Shown piece by piece: positions 48,995 to 57,650 of a stretch of DNA of 64,000 nt. The DNA is from JAYEHL01 sp041653935. GTDB lineage: Bacteria; Chloroflexota; Dehalococcoidia; E44-bin15. The notes below the pieces were generated by a model. It made no database searches. It was not told the DNA's origin and saw only the letters and a list, made by a program, of their open reading frames with translations. The DNA is taken from positions 310,001 through 374,000 of the forward strand of contig JBAZEO010000001.1 of NCBI GenBank assembly GCA_041653935.1, read 5' to 3'. The translations under genes and the position numbers were made by a program. Every line of letters starts with the position of its first letter. The first letter of the stretch is position 1.

Positions 48995-50019
48995 TTCGAT
49001 GTTACCCTCCCCAGGATATGGGTGATGTCGATCTCGGCCGGACACACCTCTATGCAGCGTCCGCAGCCGGTGCAGCCGGGAACTCCGTTGTACTTATCAG
49101 GCGTATACACGTACTTATGGAATATCCTCTGGCGCAGCCTTTCCGACTGGTGGTTCCTGGTATTCTCCGCCGCCATCTGGGTGAAGCCGCCAAGCTGGCA
49201 GCTGTCCCAGTAGCGAACCCTTGTACTTACATTATCGTCTTCTACTAAGTCTTCGATGTTGAAACAATGGCACGTGGGGCACACGAAGTTGCATCCGCCG
49301 CAGAGGATGCAGGGCAGAGCCTCCTCCGGCCAGAGCGCATCCCCCCACGAACTCGGGAGCTTCTTCTTGGCCTCGACGGAGCGAACCGAGCGTGTGAAAG
49401 CCTTTTTGCTTGTCTTCTCCAGATCGCCGGCCTTGGCCTTATCAGCAGCAGCAGCCGCGCCGAACAGCTTCGCGCCCTTAGACATGGCTTTCTCGCCCTT
49501 CTTGCTGCCGACGTTCACAAGGTACTTGTCTCCGAGGTCGGTGAACAGAAGATCGAAGGCTTCGGTAGCGAAAGGCCCTGTGTTGCACGAATCGCAGAAA
49601 CACGTATCGCACGGCTCGTTGCAGTTAAGCCCCATTATGACGGTATTGTCCCGACGCGCCTTGTAGTAGGTATCTACGTAATTGGTCAGGAAAATTGTAT
49701 CCAATGTCTTGAGCCCGTACAGGTCGCAGGGGCGCACTCCCCATATGACCCGTTTCGCGTTATTCGTATGAGCCTTAATATCTACGTTTTTTGAATCTTT
49801 CGCATCAAAAGTGAATATCTTCTCGCGTTGCGGGAAGATATATTCCTTGGGAGGAATCAGAGGCCTCCCGTTGAACCCCGTTTCCATCTTGACGGAACCC
49901 ATATTGCCGAACATCAGGTTGCCGTTTTCAATGGCAGGTACGATTACTTCATGGTCGCCGCTCAAGGCCTTAAGAAAATCGGCCAGCTTCTCTTTTGCTA
50001 TTATCTTCATCTCGCTCAT
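48991..50019 (-). CDS. Iron-sulfur subunit (hydrogenase-beta / AsrA-like) of the formate module
   Basis: The 342-aa protein has a cysteine cluster CNEPCDTCFCDSC (about 132-144), then two ferredoxin motifs CILCGGCNFVCPTCHC (near 235-250) and CTGCGRCIEVCPAEID (near 313-328). This matches the 4Fe-4S dicluster beta subunits that pair with FAD gamma subunits in sulfhydrogenase and Asr complexes. A mid-protein Lys/Ala-rich insert (about 175-215) is unusual. It is 3 bases after fdhA, so it likely wires FdhA to the flavin subunit. Confidence 0.85.
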   Translation of the reverse strand: MSEMKIIAKEKLADFLKALSGDHEVIVPAIENGNLMFGNMGSVKMETGFNGRPLIPPKEYIFPQREKIFTFDAKDSKNVDIKAHTNNAKRVIWGVRPCDLYGLKTLDTIFLTNYVDTYYKARRDNTVIMGLNCNEPCDTCFCDSCNTGPFATEAFDLLFTDLGDKYLVNVGSKKGEKAMSKGAKLFGAAAAADKAKAGDLEKTSKKAFTRSVRSVEAKKKLPSSWGDALWPEEALPCILCGGCNFVCPTCHCFNIEDLVEDDNVSTRVRYWDSCQLGGFTQMAAENTRNHQSERLRQRIFHKYVYTPDKYNGVPGCTGCGRCIEVCPAEIDITHILGRVTSK

Positions 50020-50022
50020 AGT

Positions 50023-52056
50023 CTAATTCCTCTCCAGCTTAACCGCGCATACCTTGTATTCCGGTATCTTGGCTACCGGATCCAGATTGGCGGCGGTAAG
50101 CCTATTGGCCGCAGCTTCTGCAAAGTGGAAAGGAATGAATACCAGCCCTTCCTGAATAGTGTCAACGACCTTGGCATTTACCAGTATCTGTCCTCTTCTC
50201 GATGACACCTTTATCATGGCACCGTTTCTGATGCCGAGTTTGGTAGCATCACTCTTGCTTATCTCCACATAGCTCTTTGGCACTTCCCTGTTCAACACCG
50301 GGACCTTCCTCGTCATTGTGCCAGTGTGATAGTGGAATCCGGTGCGTCCGGTGGTCAGCATGAACGGATATTCGCTGTCCGGCAGCTCCGCCGGCTGCTT
50401 GTATGTTATAGGCATGAACTTGCCCAGACCGCCGGCTCGCGAGAATTTTTCCTTATGCAGATAAGGAGTGCCGGGATGTTCCGGTGTAGGGCACGGCCAG
50501 CTCAGGCCACCGTTTTCCAGACGGCTGTAGGTTATGCCGCCGTACGACGGAGTTAATTTAGCGATCTCCTTCATGATTTCCTCGGGAGAAGCGTAACTCA
50601 TCTTGTAACCGCACTGGGTTGCAAGCTCACATATGATCTGCCAGTCCGGCTTGCTGTTTCCTACAGGATCTACAGCCTTCCTGATCCTTTGTACCCTTCT
50701 CTCGGTATTGCTGAATGTGCCATCCTTCTCAGCGGGTGATACGCCAGGCAGGACCACATGAGCCAGTTTGGCTGTTTCTGTTAAGAAAATATCTTGCACT
50801 ACCAAGAATTCCAGCTTCTTCAAAGTCTTCTCGGTATGGTTGCTGTCAGGATCAGATACCATGGGATTTTCTCCCATGATATACATCGCCTTGACCCGGC
50901 CATCCGCAGCGCACTCTATCATCTGCGTCGCGGTAAAGCCCGGCTTGGCATTCAGTGTCACACCCCATGCAGCCTCGAACTTCTTGCGAAGCTCTTCAGT
51001 TGCTACCGCCTGGTATCCGGTGAACACGTTGGGCAGGCCGCCCATGTCGCAGGCTCCCTGAACATTGCTCTGCCCGCGCAGCGGATTCACTCCGGTAGAT
51101 TCCTTGCCTACATTACCGGTCAGCATCGCCAGATTGGCACACGACATGACGTTGTCAACTCCGGTTATATGCTGAGTGACTCCCATGCAATATATTATGG
51201 AGCCCTTCTTGCTACCGGCATAGGTTTTGGCCGCCTGCATAATTTGCTCTGCGGGTATGCCGGTAATCTGGGAAGCCTTCTGAGGAGTACAGTCAGCTAC
51301 CGCTTTCTTCAGCTCCTCGAAGCCCTCTGTGCGCGTCTCGACGAACTGCTTATCATACAACCCCTCGGAGATGATATAGTTCATCATTCCGTTAAGCAGG
51401 GCTACATCCGATCCAGGTTTGAGACTCATATAGAGCCCGGCGAGTTTCGCTACCTGAGTTTTCCTGGGATCAGCTACTATCAGCTTCGCGCCTTTCTTAA
51501 CGGCCTTGATTATCTGGTGTGAAACCAACGGGTGCTGCTCTGTAGTGTTGGAACCAATGGCTAAGATTACCTCTGCTCCGCTGATCTCGTTGATGGAGTT
51601 GGTCATAGCGCCGCTTCCGAATGTTGTGGCCAGACCGGCCACAGTGGAAGAGTGTCAAAGACGGGCGCAGTGGTCGATGTTATTTGTGCCGATAACGGCA
51701 CGAGTGAACTTCTGTAACAGGTAATTTTCTTCGTTAGTGCATTTCGCGGATGTTAGCACAGCGATGGAATCGCTGCCGGACTGCTTCTTGATCTGATCAA
51801 ATTTAGCCGCGATCAGCTTATATGCTTCATCCCATGACGCTTCCCGAAATCCGTCGCCCTGTTTGATAAGAGGGGTCTTCAGCCGTTCAGGACTATGAAT
51901 ATATTCATGCCCCTGCCATCCCTTGATACACAACTTGCCATGGCTGATAGCATGAGATGTGCTGGGATAAACCGCGGCTACCCTGCCATCTTCCACCCCA
52001 AGGTAGAAGTTACAGCCACACCCGCAAAACTCGCAGGTGGTTAATACCCTTTCCAA
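50023..52056 (-). CDS. fdhA: Selenocysteine-containing formate dehydrogenase, catalytic subunit
   Basis: The enzyme oxidises formate (or reduces CO2) at a molybdenum/tungsten bis-MGD centre. The 677-aa chain is one gene read through an in-frame TGA (51655-51657): ...IDHCARL-U-HSSTVAGLATTF, U134, exactly where E. coli FdhF has Sec140. Fe-S ligands C8, C11, C15 and C43 and the electron-relay K45 match FdhF. A SECIS hairpin with loop GGUCU follows the TGA. Downstream TMIECAADGRVKAMYIMGENPM-type molybdopterin motifs and the C-terminal MGD-binding domain are intact. Its Fe-S and flavin partners follow; focA precedes. Confidence 0.95.
51625..51643 (-). promoter_or_regulatory. Bacterial SECIS element of fdhA
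   Basis: Eleven bases after the TGA, TGTGGCC-GGTCT-GGCCACA forms a perfect 7-bp stem. The loop GGUCU equals the SelB-recognised apical loop of E. coli fdhF. This supports selenocysteine insertion rather than termination. Confidence 0.9.
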
Positions 52057-52074
52057 AACCTGCCTCCTTTAAGA

Positions 52075-52106
52075 AAGCCTGTGCCATATCTCTATGGCAC
52101 AGGCTT
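52075..52106 (-). terminator. Strong hairpin between focA and fdhA
   Basis: AAGCCTGTGCCATA and TATGGCACAGGCTT form a perfect 14-bp stem with loop TCTC. On the minus strand TTTCTTAAAG follows, a poor T-run. It may terminate, attenuate or stabilise the focA message. Confidence 0.65.
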
Positions 52107-52112
52107 AAACAT

Positions 52113-52943
52113 CTATTTTGTTACTGGTTGCTGTGGTTTCTGCTTACCGGTCCTTAGATACACGAACCAGTACGCTCCGGAAACAAAGATCGCAGCGCCT
52201 ACTATATTGCCAAGGGTGACAGGGATGAGATTCTTTACAATGAAGTCAGCCCAGGTAACACCTAATCCTGTGGCGGCATATGTAGCATTTTCAAAAATCC
52301 CCAGCGGGATAAAGAACATGTTGGCTACACTGTGTTCAAACCCCATGGCAACGAAGGCCATGATAGGCCACCATATAGCCCATACCTTGCCTATAATGCT
52401 GTCACTGCTGATAGCCATCCATACAGCAAGACACACCAGCCAGTTACAGCCTATGCCACGCAGGAATGCGTCGTCCCAGCTAAGAGAACATTTTGCCTGC
52501 GCTATAGTGCCGGCGTACTCATGCCAAGGCGTTTTGCCAAACAGCCCTGACAGGTGCGCCAGTAAATAAGCTACGATCAGGGCGCCGATGAAGTTCCCAA
52601 TGTAGACAAAGAGCCAGTTCTTCAGTAAACCTGTGATCTTGGCCTTGCCGCTCATACATGAAATAACCGGTATGGCACAGTTGCCGGTGAAAAGCTCTGA
52701 GCCGGCAATGACCACCAACATTAGTCCTACAGGGAACACGCCGCCAAAAATCAGTTTTTGCAGCCCCGGGAAATTTGCAGCCCAGGTTCCGGCAGCTGCC
52801 GTCTCCGCAAGCTGCGCCCCGAAAGCAATGTAGGCGCCGGCGAGAACGCCGAGCACCAGCATCTTGCTCCAGGGCAGCTGCGTCTTAGCAGTACCAGCAG
52901 AACACGCCGCCTCTGCAATCTCTTTAGGTGATTTGAATGGCAT
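52113..52943 (-). CDS. focA: Formate/nitrite transporter (FNT) family channel
   Basis: The 276-aa protein has six membrane helices and family motifs: LAGAYIAFGAQLAETA, VFPVGLMLVVIAGSELFTGN, NFIGALIVAYL, GIGCNWLVCLAVWM and FEHSVANMFFIPLG. FNT pentamers move formate, nitrite or hydrosulfide. The gene directly precedes fdhA, so formate is the likely substrate. GGAAGGAGAG precedes the ATG. Confidence 0.93.
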   Translation of the reverse strand: MPFKSPKEIAEAACSAGTAKTQLPWSKMLVLGVLAGAYIAFGAQLAETAAAGTWAANFPGLQKLIFGGVFPVGLMLVVIAGSELFTGNCAIPVISCMSGKAKITGLLKNWLFVYIGNFIGALIVAYLLAHLSGLFGKTPWHEYAGTIAQAKCSLSWDDAFLRGIGCNWLVCLAVWMAISSDSIIGKVWAIWWPIMAFVAMGFEHSVANMFFIPLGIFENATYAATGLGVTWADFIVKNLIPVTLGNIVGAAIFVSGAYWFVYLRTGKQKPQQPVTK

Positions 52944-53389
52944 TAAGCTCTCCTTCCATTAATATTTTATGCTTCCTATTGATTTATTTCGCTTACTAGT
53001 TACCAGTTTTTGGTAAGATTGGACAGTACCGTTCTTCGATAATTGCCTTCCCGTCCTCATCCTCCTTTCAACCCTATAGCAAATACGGCTAAGCACGACA
53101 CGCGTCTCATATTCCTCTGCATCGCAACCTAGCCATATATTCGGGATTGTAATTTATTTCACATATTAACGTATATATTTTAACAGAATTGCAAATTTTC
53201 AACGAGACCTGCCTCAAAGAAAGCTGTTGACTCTACCAGTATTATTCACTGCATCTGATAAGTATCGTGTATTTAAAAAAAGGAGCGAAAACTCCTTTCG
53301 CTCCCTGCTATATAAGCCATTGTCGACGATTCACGAGCAGATTATACTACAAATCGTTCGGCCATGTAAATACCAGCTACGTGCCAATA
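52944..53389. other. Intergenic region upstream of focA
   Basis: No supported gene. It holds the focA leader, with a TTACCA/TGGTAA hairpin near 52999-53015, a minus-strand TGCTATAGG extended -10 (53073-53081), A/T-rich DNA, and the terminator of nfu at 53275-53304. A 33-codon frame in the leader has its ribosome site too close to the ATG to support it. Confidence 0.5.
53275..53304 (-). terminator. Intrinsic terminator of nfu
   Basis: GGAGCGAAA and TTTCGCTCC pair around ACTCC. The A-run at 53275-53281 becomes a T-run on the minus strand. It lies 85 bases after the nfu stop. Confidence 0.9.
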
Positions 53390-53608
53390 CTATACAGCAA
53401 CCACCTCTTTGACCTCGGGCACCGCTTCCTTTATAACCTTGGTGATTCCCTGTTTAAGCGTCTGAGTGGCCATCGGACAACCGCTGCACGCGCCCTGTAG
53501 CCGTACTTTGACGATACCATTCTTCACTTCGACAAGCTCGACGTCACCGCCATCAGCCTGCAATGACGGCCTTATCTTCTTTAAAGCTGCCTCAACCTTC
53601 TCCCTCAT
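53390..53608 (-). CDS. nfu: NifU C-terminal domain (Nfu) Fe-S scaffold protein
   Basis: The 72-aa product is a minimal Nfu domain: MREKVEAALKKIRPSLQADGGDVELVEV...GACSGCPMATQTLKQGI, with CxxC ligands for an assembling Fe-S cluster. ATG 53608 follows GGAGG; TTG 53620 is unlikely. It probably supplies clusters to the Fe-S enzymes around it. Confidence 0.92.
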   Translation of the reverse strand: MREKVEAALKKIRPSLQADGGDVELVEVKNGIVKVRLQGACSGCPMATQTLKQGITKVIKEAVPEVKEVVAV

Positions 53609-53722
53609 ACAATCCTCCAAATCTATCGAGTCTGCTGTAGCAAATTCGATATTATCTCGATACCATCTTATATTGTAACATCTTTGATGAATGTGAGGAA
53701 AGTCACTATCCTAAACTGCTTT

Positions 53723-54952
53723 TTACTGTTCATCGTCGAGCATTATAGCTTTTAGCTTATCGCCCGCTTTAATAACGGAGACAGTCTCGGGTACGACAAC
53801 CAGCGCATTGGCCATAGACATCGATGTCAGTATGCCGGAGCCCTGAGGTCCAGTCGTTTTCGCGTATAAGCGGTCGCCTTCCCTGCGCACTATAGCCCTG
53901 AGAAAAACGCGGCGGCCGTCGCTGTTTCTGGCAACACTTTCCATTATCACATCGACAGTAGGCCTGATCAGATTCGTCTTGCCCATCATCTTGAGCATGG
54001 CAGGCCGTGCGAACAACTCAAACGTTATCATAGAACTCACAGGATTCCCCGGCAGTCCCAGATGCGGTACGCCCTTTATCGTGCCGAAGGCCAGAGGCTT
54101 GCCCGGTTTCATGCGCACCTTCCAGAACGATATCTCACCCTGCTTCGCCAGGACATCTTTTACCAAATCATAATCGCCCATGGAGACGCCGCCTGTAGTC
54201 AGCAGCATATCGGCTGAGAGCGCTTCCCTGATCTTTTTAGTCAGGTCTTTCTCAGTATCTCTGGCGATGCCAAGAACCTTAGGGATACCGCCGTAGCGAA
54301 GCACCTGCGCCGCCGCGCTATAGCTGTTGCTGTTGTAAATCTGCCCCTCGGATAGCGGCTGCCCCAGAGCGACCAGTTCGTCGCCTGTGGCCAGAATGGC
54401 AACTACCGGACGCCGTATCACTTTAACTTTACCCATACCCAGCGACGCCAGAACTCCAACCTGGGCCGGGCGCAGCACGGTGCCTTTCTGTATGGCCATC
54501 TGGCCTTTAGCGATATCCTCGCCGGCGGAACGTATGTTTCTACCTTTTTCAACCGCTTTCAGAATGCCAATTTGTTTCAGAGGCTGATCTTTGCGCTGGG
54601 TCTCATCGGTCTCCTCAAACGGCACGACGGCATCGGCGCCTTTGGGCAGAGGTGCGCCTGTCATAATGCGTATGGTCTTATGCGCCTTGACCGCCAGATT
54701 TGATACGCCTCCCGCCTTGGCCTCGCCGATGATATCGAGGTAAACTGGCGATGAAGCCGATGCTCCGACGATATCCGCGGCTTTGACAGCATAGCCGTCC
54801 ATGGCGGAATTATCCTTCGGTGGGATGTTGATCGGAGAGTAAATATCCTCGGCTAGCACTTGCCCGAGGCATTCCAGTATAGGTGTCTCAACACTATCGA
54901 GAACTTTGATGTAGCTGAGGACTCTTTCCAATGCTTCTTCGACGCTAATCAT
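53723..54952 (-). CDS. moeA: Molybdopterin molybdenumtransferase
   Basis: MoeA inserts Mo (or W) into molybdopterin-adenylate. The 409-aa protein has DNSAMDGYAVKAADI, RIMTGAPLPKGADAVVPFEET, VAILATGDELV, LTTGGVSMGDYDLV and GLPGNPVSSMITFELFARP, all diagnostic, and the C-terminal domain IV. It overlaps mobA by 8 bases. It supports the neighbouring formate dehydrogenase and AOR-type enzyme. Confidence 0.95.
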   Translation of the reverse strand: MISVEEALERVLSYIKVLDSVETPILECLGQVLAEDIYSPINIPPKDNSAMDGYAVKAADIVGASASSPVYLDIIGEAKAGGVSNLAVKAHKTIRIMTGAPLPKGADAVVPFEETDETQRKDQPLKQIGILKAVEKGRNIRSAGEDIAKGQMAIQKGTVLRPAQVGVLASLGMGKVKVIRRPVVAILATGDELVALGQPLSEGQIYNSNSYSAAAQVLRYGGIPKVLGIARDTEKDLTKKIREALSADMLLTTGGVSMGDYDLVKDVLAKQGEISFWKVRMKPGKPLAFGTIKGVPHLGLPGNPVSSMITFELFARPAMLKMMGKTNLIRPTVDVIMESVARNSDGRRVFLRAIVRREGDRLYAKTTGPQGSGILTSMSMANALVVVPETVSVIKAGDKLKAIMLDDEQ

Positions 54953-55538
54953 GGCTTTCCTTCTCTATAATAGCCTTCGCCCGTTTAAGATCAGCTTCCG
55001 AGTTTATATTGAAGAGGCTGAGATGCCGCTGGTCGTACCTCTCGATTTCCGCGGCCTCCACATATCTTACATTAATTTCGCTAAATAAGTCGGAAATCTT
55101 CAGCTTGTCTTTACGGATCTGTTCCTCCAACACAGGTATGCAGTTCTTTGAGTATACAGCGTGCAGCGGTTCTATTTTATCCCCGATCCTGGGAATGACT
55201 GCATCGAATCCTGAGGCCGAATCGAGGAGGTAGCGCAGCAGGTCGATATTGAGGAACGGCATGTCGCATGCAACAACGAGGCTATAAAAAGATAACGATG
55301 CGTTTATACCTGTGCAAAGACCGACCTTCGCTCCGGTTCTCGGATAAGTATCGATCACCTTTTCTACGTTCAAGTCAGATAGTTGATTCGGTGCGGCAGT
55401 TACTACGATGATATCATCTCCCAGTTGTGACAGTGAGCCGATGACCCTCTCGATGAGGTATCTCCCGCCGATTTTTTCCAATGCCTTGTCACGCCCCAGC
55501 CGTGAGCTTTTTCCGCCGGCAAGCACTATCGCTGTCAC
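54945..55538 (-). CDS. mobA: Molybdenum cofactor guanylyltransferase
   Basis: MobA adds GMP to molybdopterin, giving the MGD form used by formate dehydrogenase. The 197-aa product starts MTAIVLAGGKSSRLGRDKALEKIGGRYLIERVI, the nucleotidyltransferase signature, with VVACDMPFLNIDLLRYLL later. It precedes moeA in a two-gene operon. Confidence 0.94.
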   Translation of the reverse strand: MTAIVLAGGKSSRLGRDKALEKIGGRYLIERVIGSLSQLGDDIIVVTAAPNQLSDLNVEKVIDTYPRTGAKVGLCTGINASLSFYSLVVACDMPFLNIDLLRYLLDSASGFDAVIPRIGDKIEPLHAVYSKNCIPVLEEQIRKDKLKISDLFSEINVRYVEAAEIERYDQRHLSLFNINSEADLKRAKAIIEKESHD

Positions 55539-55584
55539 AACGTAATTGTAACACTACGGTGAGGTAATGTGAATTTAGAAATAA

Positions 55585-55619
55585 AAAAGAGGCGCAGGGA
55601 AATATCCCACACCTCTTTT
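55585..55619 (-). terminator. Terminator of the EtfAB/Fe-S operon
   Basis: AAAAGAGG and CCTCTTTT pair, with an inner GGGA/TCCC stem. An A-run at 55583-55588 gives a T-run on the minus strand, 27 bases past the operon's last stop. Confidence 0.8.
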
Positions 55620-55645
55620 GAATGAATCGGGCTTATACAGCTATG

Positions 55646-57640
55646 CTACTTGCCATCCGCCTTCAAGCCGGCAGCCACGATCTCCGACAGGTCCATCACC
55701 TTTACCTTATCTTCAGCCTTCTTATCTTTGAGCCCGTCCTCAAACATGGTCATGCAGTACGGGCAGCAGGTACAAATCGTATTAGGCTCCTGCTTCAGCG
55801 CCTGCTCGGTGCGGGCCACATAGATACGCTCGCCTACAGTCTCTTCGAGCCACATGCGTCCGCCGCCTCCGCCGCAGCAGAAAGCCCGCTGTTTATTCTT
55901 ATCCATCTCGGCGGGGGCCTGGCCCGTCACGGAAGCGACAGCGTTGCGCGGCTCATCGTAGATCGAGTTATAGCGTCCCAGGTAGCATGAATCGTGGAAA
56001 ACTACCTTGCCCAGAGCGGCACTGCCGTTCAGTTTGAGCTTGCCCTGCCCAATCAAATCGTTAATGAATTCGGTATGATGCATCACCTCGATATCCGCGC
56101 CGTACTGCAGATAATCGTTCTTCAATGTGCTGAAGCAATGGGGACATTGCGTAATTATCTTCTTGATACCCTTGTCTTTAAATAACTTGACGTTCTTCTT
56201 GGCCATATCTTCGAAAACAAACTCATTGCCCAGGCGCCGCAGGCTGTCGCCGCAGCACAGCTCGTCCTTGCCCAGTACGCCCCAGGAAACCCCGGCCGCA
56301 TTGAGCACCTTCGTTGTAGCCAGCGTCACCTGCTTGCTGCGTGAATCGAGGGAACCGGCGCATCCCACATAGAACAGGTACTCGGTCTTGTTGGACTCAA
56401 AGAGCTTCGCTCCGGCCTCCTGCATCCATGACGCGCGTTTCTCCGGCGCTATGCCCCACGGGTTGCTGCGCCCCTCGATATTCTCGAAGAAGTTGTGCAG
56501 CTCATGCGGGAACTTTGATTTCATCTCCACCAGATTACGCCGCATCTTCACGATCTTCGGTATGTGCTCGATAAATACGGGGCAGACCTCCATGCAGGCG
56601 CCGCAGGTGGTGCACTCCCAGAGCACCTCTTCCGATACACTGCCGCCGTGCTGCTCGCCGATAAGCGGCTGCACGGGCTCGCCATTCTTTACCAGCAGGG
56701 GGCCGTTCTTGAGCAGGTTCAATTTGATATCGTGGATCAACAGCCGCGGCTGCAGCGGCTTGCCGGTGTTTGACGCCGGGCAGTTGTCCGAGCAGCGGCC
56801 GCACTCGGTGCAGGAATACGAATCGAACAGGTCCTTCCACGTGAACTGATCGACGCGCTCGGCGCCGTAGACATTGCCCTTTACGAACTCCTCGCGCGGC
56901 TGTGTGGTCACCTTATCGATGCTGCGGAAGAAGCAGTTTGGAATCGAGGTAAGAATATGCATATGCTTGCTGTAGGGCAGATAGTTCAGGAATGACAGCA
57001 GTACTATAGCGTGTATCCACCAGAATACGCTGGCGACGGTCTCTGCCGTGCCGGTCGAAAGCCCGCCCAGTATGGTCGTGCCGACGAAGTTCGATATTGG
57101 CATGTAGGATGCGGCTTCCTCAACGCCCTGCGATATCTCAGCGCCGTGGGTGAAGAAGAAGGCGACCATGAGCGCGGCGATGAGTCCTAAAATTATGAAG
57201 GCGTCGCGGCTGCGCGCCTCGATGAACTTGGGCGGAAAGAAGAAACGCCGACAGACAGCAGCAACGATAGCTACCAGCACCAGGATCGACACGATATCGA
57301 AGATCATGGCCAGCGCGTGATAAGCTCCATCGGGCAACTTGGACAATGCGATGGTATTCGGCGCCAGGCCGTGCAGCAGAAACTCGGTGTTAGCGATAAG
57401 AAGCAGCATGAAGCTCCAGAAGAGCAAAGCGTGGTTGATGCCGAAACGATAGTTGCGGGATATGGTGCAGCGCTGCGAGAACGGATAGTAGATCATGTTC
57501 CAGACGCGCCTGCCGATCTCTTTAAATCGATTATCTGATGTGCCCAGAGCAACGAGACGGAAACGGCTGTAGCAGCTCGAGATGAACAGCGTCACCGCCG
57601 CTATAAATACCACTATAAATATCACAGTGTTTACAGACAC
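55646..57640 (-). CDS. Membrane Fe-S oxidoreductase with two CCG domains (HdrD/GlpC-like)
   Basis: The 664-aa protein begins with five or six membrane helices (about 5-235), a cytochrome-b/NarI-like part. Two [4Fe-4S] motifs follow: CTECGRCSDNCPA (near 277) and CTTCGACMEVCPV (near 340). Two CCG domains end it, with CCGDSLRRLG and CCGGGGGRMWLEE. This architecture occurs next to etfAB in many anaerobes and carries electrons between ETF and menaquinone. It is 10 bases after etfA, in the same operon. Confidence 0.9.
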   Translation of the reverse strand: MSVNTVIFIVVFIAAVTLFISSCYSRFRLVALGTSDNRFKEIGRRVWNMIYYPFSQRCTISRNYRFGINHALLFWSFMLLLIANTEFLLHGLAPNTIALSKLPDGAYHALAMIFDIVSILVLVAIVAAVCRRFFFPPKFIEARSRDAFIILGLIAALMVAFFFTHGAEISQGVEEAASYMPISNFVGTTILGGLSTGTAETVASVFWWIHAIVLLSFLNYLPYSKHMHILTSIPNCFFRSIDKVTTQPREEFVKGNVYGAERVDQFTWKDLFDSYSCTECGRCSDNCPASNTGKPLQPRLLIHDIKLNLLKNGPLLVKNGEPVQPLIGEQHGGSVSEEVLWECTTCGACMEVCPVFIEHIPKIVKMRRNLVEMKSKFPHELHNFFENIEGRSNPWGIAPEKRASWMQEAGAKLFESNKTEYLFYVGCAGSLDSRSKQVTLATTKVLNAAGVSWGVLGKDELCCGDSLRRLGNEFVFEDMAKKNVKLFKDKGIKKIITQCPHCFSTLKNDYLQYGADIEVMHHTEFINDLIGQGKLKLNGSAALGKVVFHDSCYLGRYNSIYDEPRNAVASVTGQAPAEMDKNKQRAFCCGGGGGRMWLEETVGERIYVARTEQALKQEPNTICTCCPYCMTMFEDGLKDKKAEDKVKVMDLSEIVAAGLKADGK

Positions 57641-57650
57641 GACTTACTCC

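Noticed and set aside
51655..51657. Stop codon splitting fdhA into two genes or a pseudogene
   Set aside because: The frame continues without shift, the TGA is at the known Sec position and a SECIS hairpin follows, so one selenoprotein gene is the better reading.
52985..53060. 33-codon leader peptide upstream of focA
   Set aside because: The ribosome-site-like AGGAGG is directly against its ATG, so initiation is unlikely, and no meaningful composition is seen.
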